A stretch of DNA of 64,000 bases from Paenibacillus_AB hodogayensis (GTDB lineage Bacteria; Bacillota; Bacilli; Paenibacillales; NBRC-103111): contig NZ_BAAAYO010000009.1 of the NCBI RefSeq assembly GCF_039536325.1, forward strand, positions 62,001 to 126,000, given 5' to 3'. A program made the translations under genes and the position numbers. How positions within the stretch are numbered: the first letter of the stretch is position 1; every line of letters begins with the position of its first letter. Positions 53,050 to 61,869 of the stretch are shown one piece after another. Under the pieces are notes generated by a model, which searched no databases, was not told the DNA's origin, and worked only from the letters and a program-made list of their open reading frames with translations.

Positions 53050-54849
53050 ATGACTGCATGGCGGCATGCCTTATATCCGAGCCAGCTGAAAAACCGCTTG
53101 TTTTTATCGTTTCTGCTCCTCATCCTACTGCCCTTCACGCTTGTCTCCGTCTATCATTTTCGGGAAACGGAAACGCTCCTGCAAACGAAATACAGCGAAC
53201 AAAACCTCGAACAGTTGGAGACGATGAAGCATTCGCTGGAGAACTTGATGGAGGTGGCGGCGAAAACGGCGACGCTACTCGAGCAGGACCCGGCCATCGT
53301 ACCCGTTCTGCGCCATCCGGAGCAGGTCGATCCCTGGTCACGGATGAAAGGCGTGGAAAACAAATTCAATAGTATCGGCAACAGCTTCTTCCTGTCAGAC
53401 GCCCCCGTCTACTACACGATGCTTGACTTTCATGGTCATGTATACGCTTCCTATTCGCCGGACAAGCCGCTCAGCTACGAAGAGCTTTCACGAGAGTCGT
53501 GGTTTGTTTCCTTGACCGGCGGTTCAGCCTCCAAGTATGTATGGAACGGCTTTGAGCCGAATTACGTATACCGCGATCATACGACCAGCCCTTACCTGCT
53601 TTCGCTGTACGCCCTGCTGAAGGACGAGAACTTCGTCCCGATCGGCGCGGTCCGGATTAGCATCGATTACCGGGAATGGTTTAACCGCCTTCCGTCCCGC
53701 GCCGCATCGGGTCAAAGCTATTTCCTGCTGAACGGGGACGGCCGGGTCGTGCTCCAGCCGAAGCAATCCGCCTCCGTCGATCCAGCGATTGCCCAAGTCA
53801 TCGTGGCGGACGGCAACGGAAGCTCCTATACCGATAAAGCCAACCGGACGCTGTACACCTTTAGCTACATTCCTTCCTTGCAGTGGTATTTGGTCAAAGA
53901 AGTGCCGCTGGACGTCCTATTCCGCGAAACGGACCAGTTGAAACAGCGGTTTTTTGTAACCATTTCGCTGTTTACCGCTTTATTCATGGGCATGACCCTG
54001 CTGATCGCCTCGCGAATTACGCGTCCGATTCAGCTGCTCCAGCGCAAGATGGAGGCGATGGTCATGAACAATCTGAAGATCGTGCTGCCGGAAAAAGGAA
54101 AAGGCGAAATTTTGTCGCTTACCCGCAGCTTCAACCGGATGGTCCGCGACATTCACGAACTCGTGCACAAATTCAAAATGGAGGAACGGCACAAGCAGGC
54201 GGTTCGCTTCCAGGTGCTTGTCTCCCAGATGAACCCGCACTTCCTGCTGAATACGCTGAATACGATCAAGAGCATCTCGCTGCGCAAGGGGGACGACGAG
54301 ACGCACGAAATATGTATCGCTTTGGGGCGACTGCTGGAGAACAGCCTGAACACCGATGTCGACCTGATCCACCTGAAAGCCGAGATCGGACTCGTAAGCG
54401 CCTATATGCATATTCAAAACTGCCGGTACGACCAGCAATTTTCCATATCCTTCGACCTCGACGACAAGCTGCTTTACGCGCTGGTGCCCAAATTCAGTCT
54501 GCAGCCGCTCGTCGAGAACGCCATTTACCACGGCTTCGGGGCATCGCAGGCCAAAGGGAACATCACGATCCGCGTCTATTCCGACGACGGCCGCCTGGCG
54601 ATGGACGTATGCGACGACGGTATCGGCATCGAGCAGGCGATGGAACGCAAACGCTCCCGCGTCCGCAAAGGAATCGGCCTGCAAAACTTGCGCGAACGGC
54701 TGGAACTGCTGTTTCCCGGCCAGGCGGATTTGCAGCTGCTGCCACTGCCGCAAGGCGCCATGGCGCGCCTGTACTTCCCTTTGCTGCTGTCGATCCCCTA
54801 TTCCGAAAGAGAAGGAGGCGCTTATCATGTGGACTACCCTGCTCGTTGA
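53050..54849 (+). CDS. Sensor histidine kinase (LytS/YesM type)
   Basis: A 599-residue kinase. It has a first helix near residue 25, an extracellular Cache-like domain to about 295, a second helix, a HAMP region, then the His-kinase box QMNPHFLLNTLNTIKS with phospho-acceptor His 397, and an ATPase domain (PKFSLQPLVENAIYHG, DDGIGI, GIGLQNLRERL). The ATG follows GAGAGGAG. The response-regulator gene overlaps its end by 23 bases. Together they should sense an extracellular sugar and activate the importer genes that follow. Confidence 0.94.
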   Translation: MTAWRHALYPSQLKNRLFLSFLLLILLPFTLVSVYHFRETETLLQTKYSEQNLEQLETMKHSLENLMEVAAKTATLLEQDPAIVPVLRHPEQVDPWSRMKGVENKFNSIGNSFFLSDAPVYYTMLDFHGHVYASYSPDKPLSYEELSRESWFVSLTGGSASKYVWNGFEPNYVYRDHTTSPYLLSLYALLKDENFVPIGAVRISIDYREWFNRLPSRAASGQSYFLLNGDGRVVLQPKQSASVDPAIAQVIVADGNGSSYTDKANRTLYTFSYIPSLQWYLVKEVPLDVLFRETDQLKQRFFVTISLFTALFMGMTLLIASRITRPIQLLQRKMEAMVMNNLKIVLPEKGKGEILSLTRSFNRMVRDIHELVHKFKMEERHKQAVRFQVLVSQMNPHFLLNTLNTIKSISLRKGDDETHEICIALGRLLENSLNTDVDLIHLKAEIGLVSAYMHIQNCRYDQQFSISFDLDDKLLYALVPKFSLQPLVENAIYHGFGASQAKGNITIRVYSDDGRLAMDVCDDGIGIEQAMERKRSRVRKGIGLQNLRERLELLFPGQADLQLLPLPQGAMARLYFPLLLSIPYSEREGGAYHVDYPAR

Positions 54850-55609
54850 GGACGAGCTGCAGGCACGCGAATACGTCAAAGCGCTGTTCGGCAAAATCGC
54901 CTCGCCGTTCCGGATAGCCGGCGAAGCGGCCAACGGCTCCGACGCGCTTGCTTATATCCGCAAGCACAATCCGGACCTGGTCATTTCGGATATCGTCATG
55001 CCCGTCATGGACGGGGTCGAGCTGCTCCAGGCCGTCAGGACAGAAGGCTTTGACACCCGCTTTGTGATGCTGACGTGCATGAGCGATTTCGAATACGCCC
55101 GGAGCGCGCTGGAACACGGCGCAACCAGCTATCTGCTGAAGCTGTCAATGGACGCGGAGGCGCTCGAGCTGACGCTGGACAAGGTAGCACGCGAGCTGCG
55201 GCTGCGCGGACGGCTGCGCAAAATCGAGCGGGAACTGCAGGGCATCGCCAAGCACGCCGCGGAGCCGACCGACCATCCCGAGCTGAACGCCGTCATCGAC
55301 CGGATATTGCAGCATTACGACGAGCCGTTGTCGCTCGCTTCGCTGGCCGAGTGGGTCTCCATGGACCCGAGCTACCTGAGCGACTTGTTCCGCAAGAAGA
55401 CGAGCGTGACACTTACGAACTTTTTGCAAAACGTCCGGATCGAATCGGCCAAGGTGCTGCTGACGGAGACGTCCGCCACGATCGGCGAGATCGCCGAGAG
55501 AGTCGGTTTTGCCAACGACAACTATTTCAACAAAATTTTCCGCAAATGGACGGGCGTCAGCCCCGGCGACTATCGGCGGAACGCGGACGACAACCAAAAA
55601 TCGTTCTAA
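54827..55609 (+). CDS. Short response regulator with AraC output (YesN-like)
   Basis: A 260-residue regulator. Its receiver domain spans residues 1-120 with the phospho-acceptor Asp 55 in LVISDIVMPVMDG, and the AraC DNA-binding domain spans about 160-255 (EIAERVGFANDNYFNKIFRKWTGVSPGDYRR). It lacks the long linker domain of typical 500-residue YesN proteins. The ATG is nine bases after GAAGGAGG and lies inside the kinase gene. It likely binds the direct repeats at 55596-55628 and activates the binding-protein promoter. Confidence 0.94.
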   Translation: MWTTLLVEDELQAREYVKALFGKIASPFRIAGEAANGSDALAYIRKHNPDLVISDIVMPVMDGVELLQAVRTEGFDTRFVMLTCMSDFEYARSALEHGATSYLLKLSMDAEALELTLDKVARELRLRGRLRKIERELQGIAKHAAEPTDHPELNAVIDRILQHYDEPLSLASLAEWVSMDPSYLSDLFRKKTSVTLTNFLQNVRIESAKVLLTETSATIGEIAERVGFANDNYFNKIFRKWTGVSPGDYRRNADDNQKSF

Positions 55610-55628
55610 CATTCTCTAAAAATCGTTC
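55596..55628 (+). promoter_or_regulatory. Direct repeat AAAAATCGTTC, 22-bp period, regulator site
   Basis: AAAAATCGTTC occurs at 55596-55606 and again at 55618-55628, two helical turns apart on the same strand. It directly abuts the -35 at 55630. That arrangement fits a pair of AraC-domain half-sites for activation by the preceding response regulator. The first copy overlaps the end of the regulator gene. Confidence 0.6.
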
Positions 55629-55629
55629 C

Positions 55630-55658
55630 TTAAGACGTTCCGGCCGAACTGATATATT
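55630..55658 (+). promoter_or_regulatory. Promoter of the sugar importer operon
   Basis: TTAAGA (55630-55635) and TATATT (55653-55658) are 17 bases apart. The weak -35 next to direct repeats is what an activator-dependent promoter looks like. The ATG of the binding protein is at 55704. Confidence 0.55.
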
Positions 55659-55703
55659 GTAAAGGCAACCCGATAAAAGCATCGTACGAGGAGGTCCAGA
55701 GCG

Positions 55704-57050
55704 ATGAAACGTTACAAAATAGGGGCGGGCTTGTTATGCGCGGCGCTGATCGGCACGACGATCGCCGGCTGCGGCGGCGGGGGTACGACGGCGGCCGGAA
55801 CCGGAGATTCCGGCGGCACGACGACCGAGACGGCCAAGACCGATCCGAAGAAAGTCGTCAAGCTCAAATTCTGGGGCGGCGTGCCGATCGAAGCCGGTCC
55901 GCAGGAGGTCATGGATGCGTGGAACGCCAAAAACCCCGACATCCAGGTGGAGTACGTCCGGTTCGTCAACGACGACCCCGGCAACCTGAAGCTGGACACC
56001 GCCCTGATGGCCGGTCAGGAGGTCGACCTGTACGCGAATTACGCTTTGTCCCGCGTGAAGAAACGGGTGGACGCCAATCTGGCGGCAGACTTGAGCGCCT
56101 ACAAGGACTACGACATCGACGCCAAGATGGGGCCGGACGCCAAGCAATGGCAACTGGACGGCAACTATTATGGGCTGCCGACCAAGAAGAGCATGTCCTT
56201 CCTGTGGCTGAACCAGGCGATGCTCGACGAAGCCAAGCTGCCCGTTCCCCCTCTCGATTGGACCGTAGACGATTTGCGGACGTATGCGGCCAAGCTAAAG
56301 AAACCGAACGTCTGGGGCTACGTGCAGTGGAACGGGGAACCGACCGGACCGCTCGACGGCTCTATCGCCGCAATGGGCTTGACGAAAAGCGACGGCACGT
56401 CCAACTTCAACAACCCGTATTGGCAAAAAGGACTGCAAACGATGTTCGACATGATGCACAAGGACAAATCGATGCCGTCCTACGGTGAGCAGCTGACGAG
56501 CAAAATGCCGATCGACACGATGTTTTTGAAAGGCGAGGCGGCCATGCTCGGGGCGGGCGAGTTTATTTTCCGCAACTCCAACAACTTGAAGGATTACCCC
56601 CGCAGCTTCAAAATTACGTTCGCGACTACGCCGAAAGTCGAGGCGGACCAAAAGGATTTCAAATATTCCGGAGGCGGACTTGGCGACGTCATCTCGATCA
56701 ACCCGAAATCGGCGAACAAGGAAGCAGCGTGGAAGTTTCTGAAGTGGTATGCCGATGGCGGCATGCTTCCGATGGCGGCTGGGGGCCGGATACCGTCCTC
56801 TAAGTCGGTCAATGCCGACGACGCAATCCAGCTGATGCTGAAGGGTGTGGAATCGACCTACGATCTCGATACGCTCAAGAAAATCATGTTCGGAGACTTG
56901 CCCGTCGTCCAGCTGGATATCCCGCAGCAGGTCGTCGACGCTCGCAAGGAAGAATACGAGAAATATTTTCTGAATAAGCAGGACATCCAGACGACGTTGC
57001 AAAACATGGAAAAACGCCACAACGACTTCATTAAGCAAAACAAAAAATAA
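55704..57050 (+). CDS. Extracellular sugar-binding lipoprotein
   Basis: A 448-residue lipoprotein with TIAGC lipobox (Cys 23), then a Gly/Thr-rich linker and a family-1 binding domain starting VVKLKFWGGVPIEAGPQEVM. The ATG follows GAGGAGG by nine bases. It is the first gene of the importer, with the permeases 160 bases downstream. The ABC ATPase is not encoded here. Regulation by the two-component system immediately upstream is likely. Confidence 0.94.
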   Translation: MKRYKIGAGLLCAALIGTTIAGCGGGGTTAAGTGDSGGTTTETAKTDPKKVVKLKFWGGVPIEAGPQEVMDAWNAKNPDIQVEYVRFVNDDPGNLKLDTALMAGQEVDLYANYALSRVKKRVDANLAADLSAYKDYDIDAKMGPDAKQWQLDGNYYGLPTKKSMSFLWLNQAMLDEAKLPVPPLDWTVDDLRTYAAKLKKPNVWGYVQWNGEPTGPLDGSIAAMGLTKSDGTSNFNNPYWQKGLQTMFDMMHKDKSMPSYGEQLTSKMPIDTMFLKGEAAMLGAGEFIFRNSNNLKDYPRSFKITFATTPKVEADQKDFKYSGGGLGDVISINPKSANKEAAWKFLKWYADGGMLPMAAGGRIPSSKSVNADDAIQLMLKGVESTYDLDTLKKIMFGDLPVVQLDIPQQVVDARKEEYEKYFLNKQDIQTTLQNMEKRHNDFIKQNKK

Positions 57051-57211
57051 GGACATCGGAGTGGTGCGGCGACGGCTCGCTCGGGTCCGCCCTTCCCCCG
57101 CTTCGCACGGACGATTTCCGCATGCCGCAACGGATAGCGGCGGACCTGCTGGCACGGCTCGGGCGGCCGGACCGCCGCTCCCCGATTCCCCCAAGGACGG
57201 GAGGTACCGAT

Positions 57212-58093
57212 ATGAAGCTCAATTGGTTGCAAAGACAGCAATGGATCGGGTATCTGTTCATCCTGCCGAATATGCTCGGCATTATCGCCTTTTTCATCAT
57301 ACCCGCCCTCTACTCGCTGGCGCTCGTGTTCACCGATTACCAGTTCGCGAATCCGCGCTTCGGTTTCGTCGGACTAGACAATTTCCGGCGTCTGTTCGGG
57401 GACGAGCTGTTTTACACCTCGATCAAGAATACGGCAATCTTTCTTGGCTCAGTACCGGTCTCGATCGCCCTCGCCTTTGGCGTCGCGCTGGTGTTGAACC
57501 GCGGAGTATACCTTAAAAACTTGCTGCGGACGCTGTATTTCATGCCGTACATTACAAGCGGCGTAGCGGTCGCCTTCGTCTGGATGCTGCTGTTTCAGCC
57601 GACGCAAGGACCGATCAACGGCCTGTTGCGGGCGATCGGCATTGCTCAACCCCCAGGCTGGTTCGCGACGACGGACACCGCCATTTTCGCCATCGACATC
57701 ATTCAAGTGTGGCTGATGCTCGGCTACAATATGATCATTTATTTGGCCGCCTTGCAGGAAATATCGCCCGATCTGCTGGAAGCGGCGAAGATCGACGGAG
57801 CGCGGCGATGGCATACGGTGAGCCGCATCATCTGGCCGCTCGTCAGCCCGACTACGTTTCTGCTGCTCGTCACCGGCTTGATCATGGCGGTCAAATCGTT
57901 CGCCCTCATTCAAGCGATTACCCAAGGCGGTCCGGGAAGCAGCACGACGGTCATGTCGCTGTTCGTCTACAAGACCGCATTCAGCTACTACGAGATGGGC
58001 TACGCGTCGACGATATCCTGGGTGCTGTTCGCTTTCATCTTGCTGATCACCGCATTCCAATGGCTCGGCCAAAAACGCTGGGTTCACTACTGA
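57212..58093 (+). CDS. Sugar ABC permease (MalF-like)
   Basis: A 293-residue membrane protein of six helices. QQWIGYLFILPNMLGIIAFF is the usual start, and the EAA motif LLEAAKIDGARRWHTVSRIIWPL is present. The ATG at 57212 follows GGGAGG; the frame is open upstream without a membrane start. It is coupled with the next permease and the binding protein in one operon. Confidence 0.94.
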   Translation: MKLNWLQRQQWIGYLFILPNMLGIIAFFIIPALYSLALVFTDYQFANPRFGFVGLDNFRRLFGDELFYTSIKNTAIFLGSVPVSIALAFGVALVLNRGVYLKNLLRTLYFMPYITSGVAVAFVWMLLFQPTQGPINGLLRAIGIAQPPGWFATTDTAIFAIDIIQVWLMLGYNMIIYLAALQEISPDLLEAAKIDGARRWHTVSRIIWPLVSPTTFLLLVTGLIMAVKSFALIQAITQGGPGSSTTVMSLFVYKTAFSYYEMGYASTISWVLFAFILLITAFQWLGQKRWVHY

Positions 58094-58108
58094 CAGGGGG
58101 ATAGCGAT

Positions 58109-58993
58109 ATGCGCTCGGCTCACACTACGCCAGTGCCCGCACCGGCACAAAGCAAACGGCTCCGGTCTTCGGGCGGCGGCACCTCCACCGTCGGCAAAGG
58201 ACTGCTTACCGTTCTGATGCTTCTGTGCGGGGTTGCAATGGTCGTCCCTTTCCTGTGGATGGCGCTAACTTCGGTGAAAACGCCTGCCGAAGTGTTCGGC
58301 TCCTGGCTGCCGACCCGGCTGGAATGGAAGCATCATATCAAGCTGTGGAGCGGCGGGCAAAGCTTCGGCCTCTACTATTGGAATTCGCTGAAAATCTCGC
58401 TAATCAGCACGCTCGGCGCAACCTTCCTGGCCTCGTTAGCGGCCTACGGCTTTTCCAGAATCGAGTTCAAAGGAAGAAATGCGCTGTTCTTCGTCTATTT
58501 GTCGATGATGATGATTCCGCCGCAGGTGCTGTTCGTGCCCAAGTTTATCCTGTTCAATAAAATCGGCATCTACAATACGCATTGGGCTCTCATTCTTCCC
58601 GGACTGTTCACGATATTCGGCGTTTTCCTGATGCGGCAGTTTTTCATGGCCATTCCGAAAGAAATATCCGAATCCGCCTTCATTGACGGCGCCGGTCACG
58701 GGCATATTTTCGTCCGCCTGATGCTGCCGCTTGCGAAGCCCGCTCTCGCTACGCTGGCGATTATCGATTTCTCGTGGCACTGGAACGACTACGAGAACGC
58801 ATTGGTTTTCTTGACCAATCCGAAGCTGTATACCGTGCCGCTTGGCCTGCAAAACTTCATTCTGGAAAACAACATCGACTATAACGGCATGATGGCCGCC
58901 GCAACGGCCGGAATCGTACCGATGATCGCCGTCTTCCTACTCGGCCAGAAATATATCATTCAAGGTATCGCCGGTTCGTCGGTCAAGGGCTGA
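58109..58993 (+). CDS. Carbohydrate ABC permease (MalG-like)
   Basis: A 294-residue membrane protein with a roughly 30-residue hydrophilic tail, then six helices and the EAA motif ISESAFIDGAGHGHIFVRLMLPLAKPAL. It ends QKYIIQGIAGSSVKG, typical of CUT1 partners. The ATG follows GGGGGATAG. It closes the importer operon and pairs with the permease at 57212. Confidence 0.94.
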   Translation: MRSAHTTPVPAPAQSKRLRSSGGGTSTVGKGLLTVLMLLCGVAMVVPFLWMALTSVKTPAEVFGSWLPTRLEWKHHIKLWSGGQSFGLYYWNSLKISLISTLGATFLASLAAYGFSRIEFKGRNALFFVYLSMMMIPPQVLFVPKFILFNKIGIYNTHWALILPGLFTIFGVFLMRQFFMAIPKEISESAFIDGAGHGHIFVRLMLPLAKPALATLAIIDFSWHWNDYENALVFLTNPKLYTVPLGLQNFILENNIDYNGMMAAATAGIVPMIAVFLLGQKYIIQGIAGSSVKG

Positions 58994-59014
58994 GCCTTTC
59001 GGCGAGCGGCGCCG

Positions 59015-59048
59015 AAAAAAAAAAGAAAGCTTCCGCCGCGGACGGAAG
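59015..59048 (-). terminator. Intrinsic terminator of the GlcG/HbpS-like gene
   Basis: On the minus strand CTTCCG (59048-59043) pairs with CGGAAG (59035-59030) around a seven-base loop, then GCTTTC and a run of ten T (59024-59015). It lies just after the stop of the gene at 59094. Confidence 0.75.
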
Positions 59049-59093
59049 GTCCGGACGGAAACCCATATTCGTTTCGTCGACTAAGGCTGCCCG

Positions 59094-59546
59094 TTATCGA
59101 TAAGACGAGATCGAGCCGATGCGGGCATTCATGGCGGGATGCATCCGTTCGTACAGCTGCACCGCGGCATTGACTACCTCGATATCCTGCGCGCTCGTCG
59201 CCCCGCTGGCTCCTATTCCTCCATAGACCATGCCGTCCTTCATTAAAGGAATGCCGCCGCCGAGAATGACGATCCTCCCCTGGTTCGTCGTGTTAATGCC
59301 GTACGACGGCCCTCCGGGCTGTGCGGCCTGCGCCAGATTAGCGGTTGGCATCTTCAAGGCCACGCTGGTCCATGCTTTGTTCTGGGCGATATCGATTCCC
59401 GCGAGGCGGGCATGGTCCATGCGGTGAAAGGCAATCAGATTGCCCCCCTCGTCCACGATGGCGATATCTTCGGCGAGCCCGAGCTCCCGCGCTTTTTTCT
59501 CCGCTGCCTCGAGCAGCGCTTTGGCCACTTCCAGTGTGATACGCAT
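59094..59546 (-). CDS. GlcG/HbpS family protein
   Basis: A 150-residue protein with the GlcG/HbpS fold: an N-terminal helix with LEVAKALLEAAEKKARELGL, then IAIVDEGGNLIAFHRMDHAR, a GGGIPLMKDGMVYGGIGASG segment and a C-terminal helix. Relatives are encoded near glycolate or sugar utilisation genes or bind haem extracellularly; no signal peptide is seen here, so it is probably cytoplasmic. The ATG at 59546 has AAGGAG eleven bases before. It stands alone and converges on the importer operon. Function uncertain. Confidence 0.85.
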   Translation of the reverse strand: MRITLEVAKALLEAAEKKARELGLAEDIAIVDEGGNLIAFHRMDHARLAGIDIAQNKAWTSVALKMPTANLAQAAQPGGPSYGINTTNQGRIVILGGGIPLMKDGMVYGGIGASGATSAQDIEVVNAAVQLYERMHPAMNARIGSISSYR

Positions 59547-59614
59547 CCGATTATACACTCCTTATTGAGTTTATCTTCAGCAGTATATGGTCATCTCCCC
59601 AGACGGGTGACGCT

Positions 59615-60262
59615 TCACACTCCGGATAATCCTTTCTCGAACGCATACCGGGCGAGCTGCACGCGGTTTTCCAGATGGAGCTTCTGCAAAATATTTTTCA
59701 AATGGTTTTTGACCGTATGCTCGGAGATGTCCAGCCTCACGGCGATGTCGCGATTGGACAGCCCTTTGGCGACCAGCGCCAAAATTTCCTGCTCCCTCGC
59801 TGTGAGCGGGGTGCGCTCGAATCTCGGCATGCGCTTGTGGGAGAATTCCTGCAAGATGCGCATGGCCAACTCGCGGCTGAGCGGAGCTTCGTCAAGAGCG
59901 ACCGCTTTCAAGTAATGATGCCATTCCCCCGGATGCAGATTTTTCAGCAAATAGCCCTGCGCGCCCTTCTTCAAAGCCTCGAACAAATGCGCGATATCGT
60001 CGGATACCGTCACCATGACGATTTTGATGTACGGATATTTCTCCTTGATCGCTTTCGTCGCCTCCAGTCCGTCCATCGCCGGCATGTTGATGTCCATCAG
60101 GATCAAATCCGGCATACAGGCTTCCGTCAGCTCGATCGCTTCCCGGCCGCTCTTCGCCTCGCCGGCGATCTCGAAAGCCGGGTCCATGTTCAGAATTGTA
60201 CGCATGCCTTCCCGGGCGTGTTTATGGTCGTCCACAATGAGTACGCGAACCAACGAATTCAC
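59615..60262 (-). CDS. NarL/LuxR family response regulator
   Basis: A 215-residue regulator. Its receiver domain has phospho-acceptor Asp 57 (LILMDINMPAMDG), and its C-terminal LuxR helix-turn-helix (LTAREQEILALVAKGLSNRD, about residues 150-210) has the HTVKNHL recognition helix. It overlaps the kinase stop by ATGA, so they are made together. Likely target is the divergent cytochrome gene or other respiratory genes, as in LiaR/NreC/DegU-type systems, but this is inference. Confidence 0.93.
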   Translation of the reverse strand: MNSLVRVLIVDDHKHAREGMRTILNMDPAFEIAGEAKSGREAIELTEACMPDLILMDINMPAMDGLEATKAIKEKYPYIKIVMVTVSDDIAHLFEALKKGAQGYLLKNLHPGEWHHYLKAVALDEAPLSRELAMRILQEFSHKRMPRFERTPLTAREQEILALVAKGLSNRDIAVRLDISEHTVKNHLKNILQKLHLENRVQLARYAFEKGLSGV

Positions 60263-61086
60263 CGCTCTTCCTCCTTATGAATGCGGAATACGGATCTCCC
60301 CTGCTCGCGGTTCAGCTCGAAGATCCAACCCATCTCGTCCGCGCGCTCTCGCATAATTTGCAGACCGAACTTGTCGGCTTGCCGCAACGCTTCCTCCCGG
60401 AACCCTTGCCCGTCATCGGCGACGACGCAGCTCCAGCCCGTCCCTTCCTCCCGCGCTGTAATCCAGAGCCTCCCCGCGTCCGTATGCTTGCGGATGTTGA
60501 GCAGCGCTTCCCGGACGGAGGCGTACAGCTCCACCTTTTCTTTGGGGGACAGCTTCTCCTCGGGCAAGTTCCAGCTCCACTCCGCCTGGATGCCCGTATC
60601 AGCGGCCAGATCCGCTGGCAGCGATTGCATCAGCTCCATCCACGGCAGCGAGTCGGCGGACGCGGGGTAACGCAAGCTGGCGATCGCTTGCCGGACATAC
60701 CCGTTCACCTCTTGCACCGTCTGGCGGAATCCGCGAATTTCCTTCGCCTCCCCGTCGTACCGCTTGTCCAGCAGGTCGACCTGGACCGCCAGCAGAAACA
60801 GCGATTGGGCGATGCCGTCATGCAGTTCGCGCGCGATCTTCTCCCGCTCTTCCAGCGCCGCTTTCGCCGCCCGCGCTTCCTTCAGTTCCTCCTGCATATC
60901 CTCCAGCATGGAAAACAGTTGAGTCAGGAAGATCATCGTCACCGTAAACACGATGACGGTAGCCAGCCAATTGCCCATATCCATAGAAATGTACGGCAGC
61001 AAAAACTGATGACGCACATATTCCCACAATCCGATCGTTAGCGTCGGGATCACTAAAATCAGCCATTTGATCTGCTTGTAAGACAC
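60259..61086 (-). CDS. Sensor histidine kinase (NarL partner, HisKA_3 type)
   Basis: A 275-residue kinase. Two short hydrophobic segments near the N-terminus (about 8-22 and 40-60) suggest membrane anchoring with little external sensor. The dimerisation/phospho-acceptor box is ARELHDGIAQS with His 89, followed by an ATPase domain with DDGQGFR and GLQIMRERADEMGW. Start GTG 61086 follows AAGGAGG. It is divergent from the cytochrome c gene, with a 300-bp gap. Redox or nitrogen-oxide sensing is only a family-based guess. Confidence 0.9.
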   Translation of the reverse strand: MSYKQIKWLILVIPTLTIGLWEYVRHQFLLPYISMDMGNWLATVIVFTVTMIFLTQLFSMLEDMQEELKEARAAKAALEEREKIARELHDGIAQSLFLLAVQVDLLDKRYDGEAKEIRGFRQTVQEVNGYVRQAIASLRYPASADSLPWMELMQSLPADLAADTGIQAEWSWNLPEEKLSPKEKVELYASVREALLNIRKHTDAGRLWITAREEGTGWSCVVADDGQGFREEALRQADKFGLQIMRERADEMGWIFELNREQGRSVFRIHKEEER

Positions 61087-61257
61087 CGGCAAACCCCCTC
61101 CTTGGTCTCGATGCACACAGCAGCCGTTCTCCCTTTATGTTACTCAATATCTTGGACGCTGAGTATGACCCGATCGGGCTACTGCAGCGCCATAGATGCG
61201 AACATTCCGTGAAGTTGAGGCGATTTCTTGGCATAGAAGAGAGGTTGTGTTCGGGAT

Positions 61258-61343
61258 GACTCCCCCGAAACGGCAGAGCACGGCATTCAATCCGGGGGTC
61301 AAACCCGCAGTGGGCATGACTCTTTGGAGCTATATACAGCTCC
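61258..61343 (+). promoter_or_regulatory. Structured leader before the cytochrome gene
   Basis: GACTCCCCCG (61258-61267) can pair with CGGGGGTC (61293-61300), and GGAGCT (61326-61331) with AGCTCC (61338-61343) around TATATAC. These lie in the gap between the divergent kinase and cytochrome genes. They could be RNA structure or protein sites; no known riboswitch motif was recognised. Confidence 0.3.
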
Positions 61344-61387
61344 GGGAGGGAGTGATAACATAAAATCTTGAAAAAGGAGGGGTACTG

Positions 61388-61753
61388 ATGCGAAATTGGA
61401 TCATGGCGGTACTGTTTTTTGGAGCGTGTGCCCTGGGACTTGTCATGCTGACGGTAAGCGCCGTGCAGGACAAGCCCGACAAGGAGCAGGAAGCGAAAGG
61501 TCCTTCCGTTCCCGGCGTTACGCTGGATCAGGCATCCGCCGAGGCTTTGTACAAGCAGTCCTGCATCGCCTGCCACGGCAACCAACTGGAGGGAAAGGTC
61601 GGGCCGAACTTGCAGAAAGTGGGCGCGAAGCTGACGAACGAACAAATCTACAAGGTCGTACTGAACGGAAAAGGCGGAATGCCCGCATTCAAAAGCTCGT
61701 TGAAAGAGGAAGAAGTCGCCAATATCGCTCTATGGTTGGCCGGACATAAATAG
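61388..61753 (+). CDS. Membrane-anchored cytochrome c (c551/CccB-like)
   Basis: A 121-residue protein with an N-terminal membrane anchor (residues 4-26), a short charged linker, and a class I cytochrome domain. Haem attachment is CIACH (Cys 59, Cys 62, His 63) and the sixth ligand is probably Met 98 in GGMPAF. Small cytochromes of this kind carry electrons at the outer face of the membrane. The ATG follows AAGGAGG. It is divergent from the two-component genes and followed by a strong terminator. Confidence 0.92.
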   Translation: MRNWIMAVLFFGACALGLVMLTVSAVQDKPDKEQEAKGPSVPGVTLDQASAEALYKQSCIACHGNQLEGKVGPNLQKVGAKLTNEQIYKVVLNGKGGMPAFKSSLKEEEVANIALWLAGHK

Positions 61754-61779
61754 TAAATCCGATTGGAGACTATTAGGAT

Positions 61780-61825
61780 AGGCTTGCTCGAGGACAGTGC
61801 TGTCACATAGCAAGCCTCTCTTCCT
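61780..61825 (+). terminator. Intrinsic terminator after cytochrome gene
   Basis: AGGCTTGCT (61780-61788) pairs with AGCAAGCCT (61809-61817), with an inner GACAG/CTGTC pairing, followed by CTCTTCCT. The T-run is modest. Confidence 0.65.
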
Positions 61826-61869
61826 CCTGCTGGGAAAATACGCTGAGCCGCCGCTCAACTGCAAGATGA

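Noticed and set aside
61140..61387. Known riboswitch before the cytochrome gene
   Set aside because: I looked for T-box, cobalamin, SAM, glycine and TPP core motifs and found none. Only simple inverted repeats are present.
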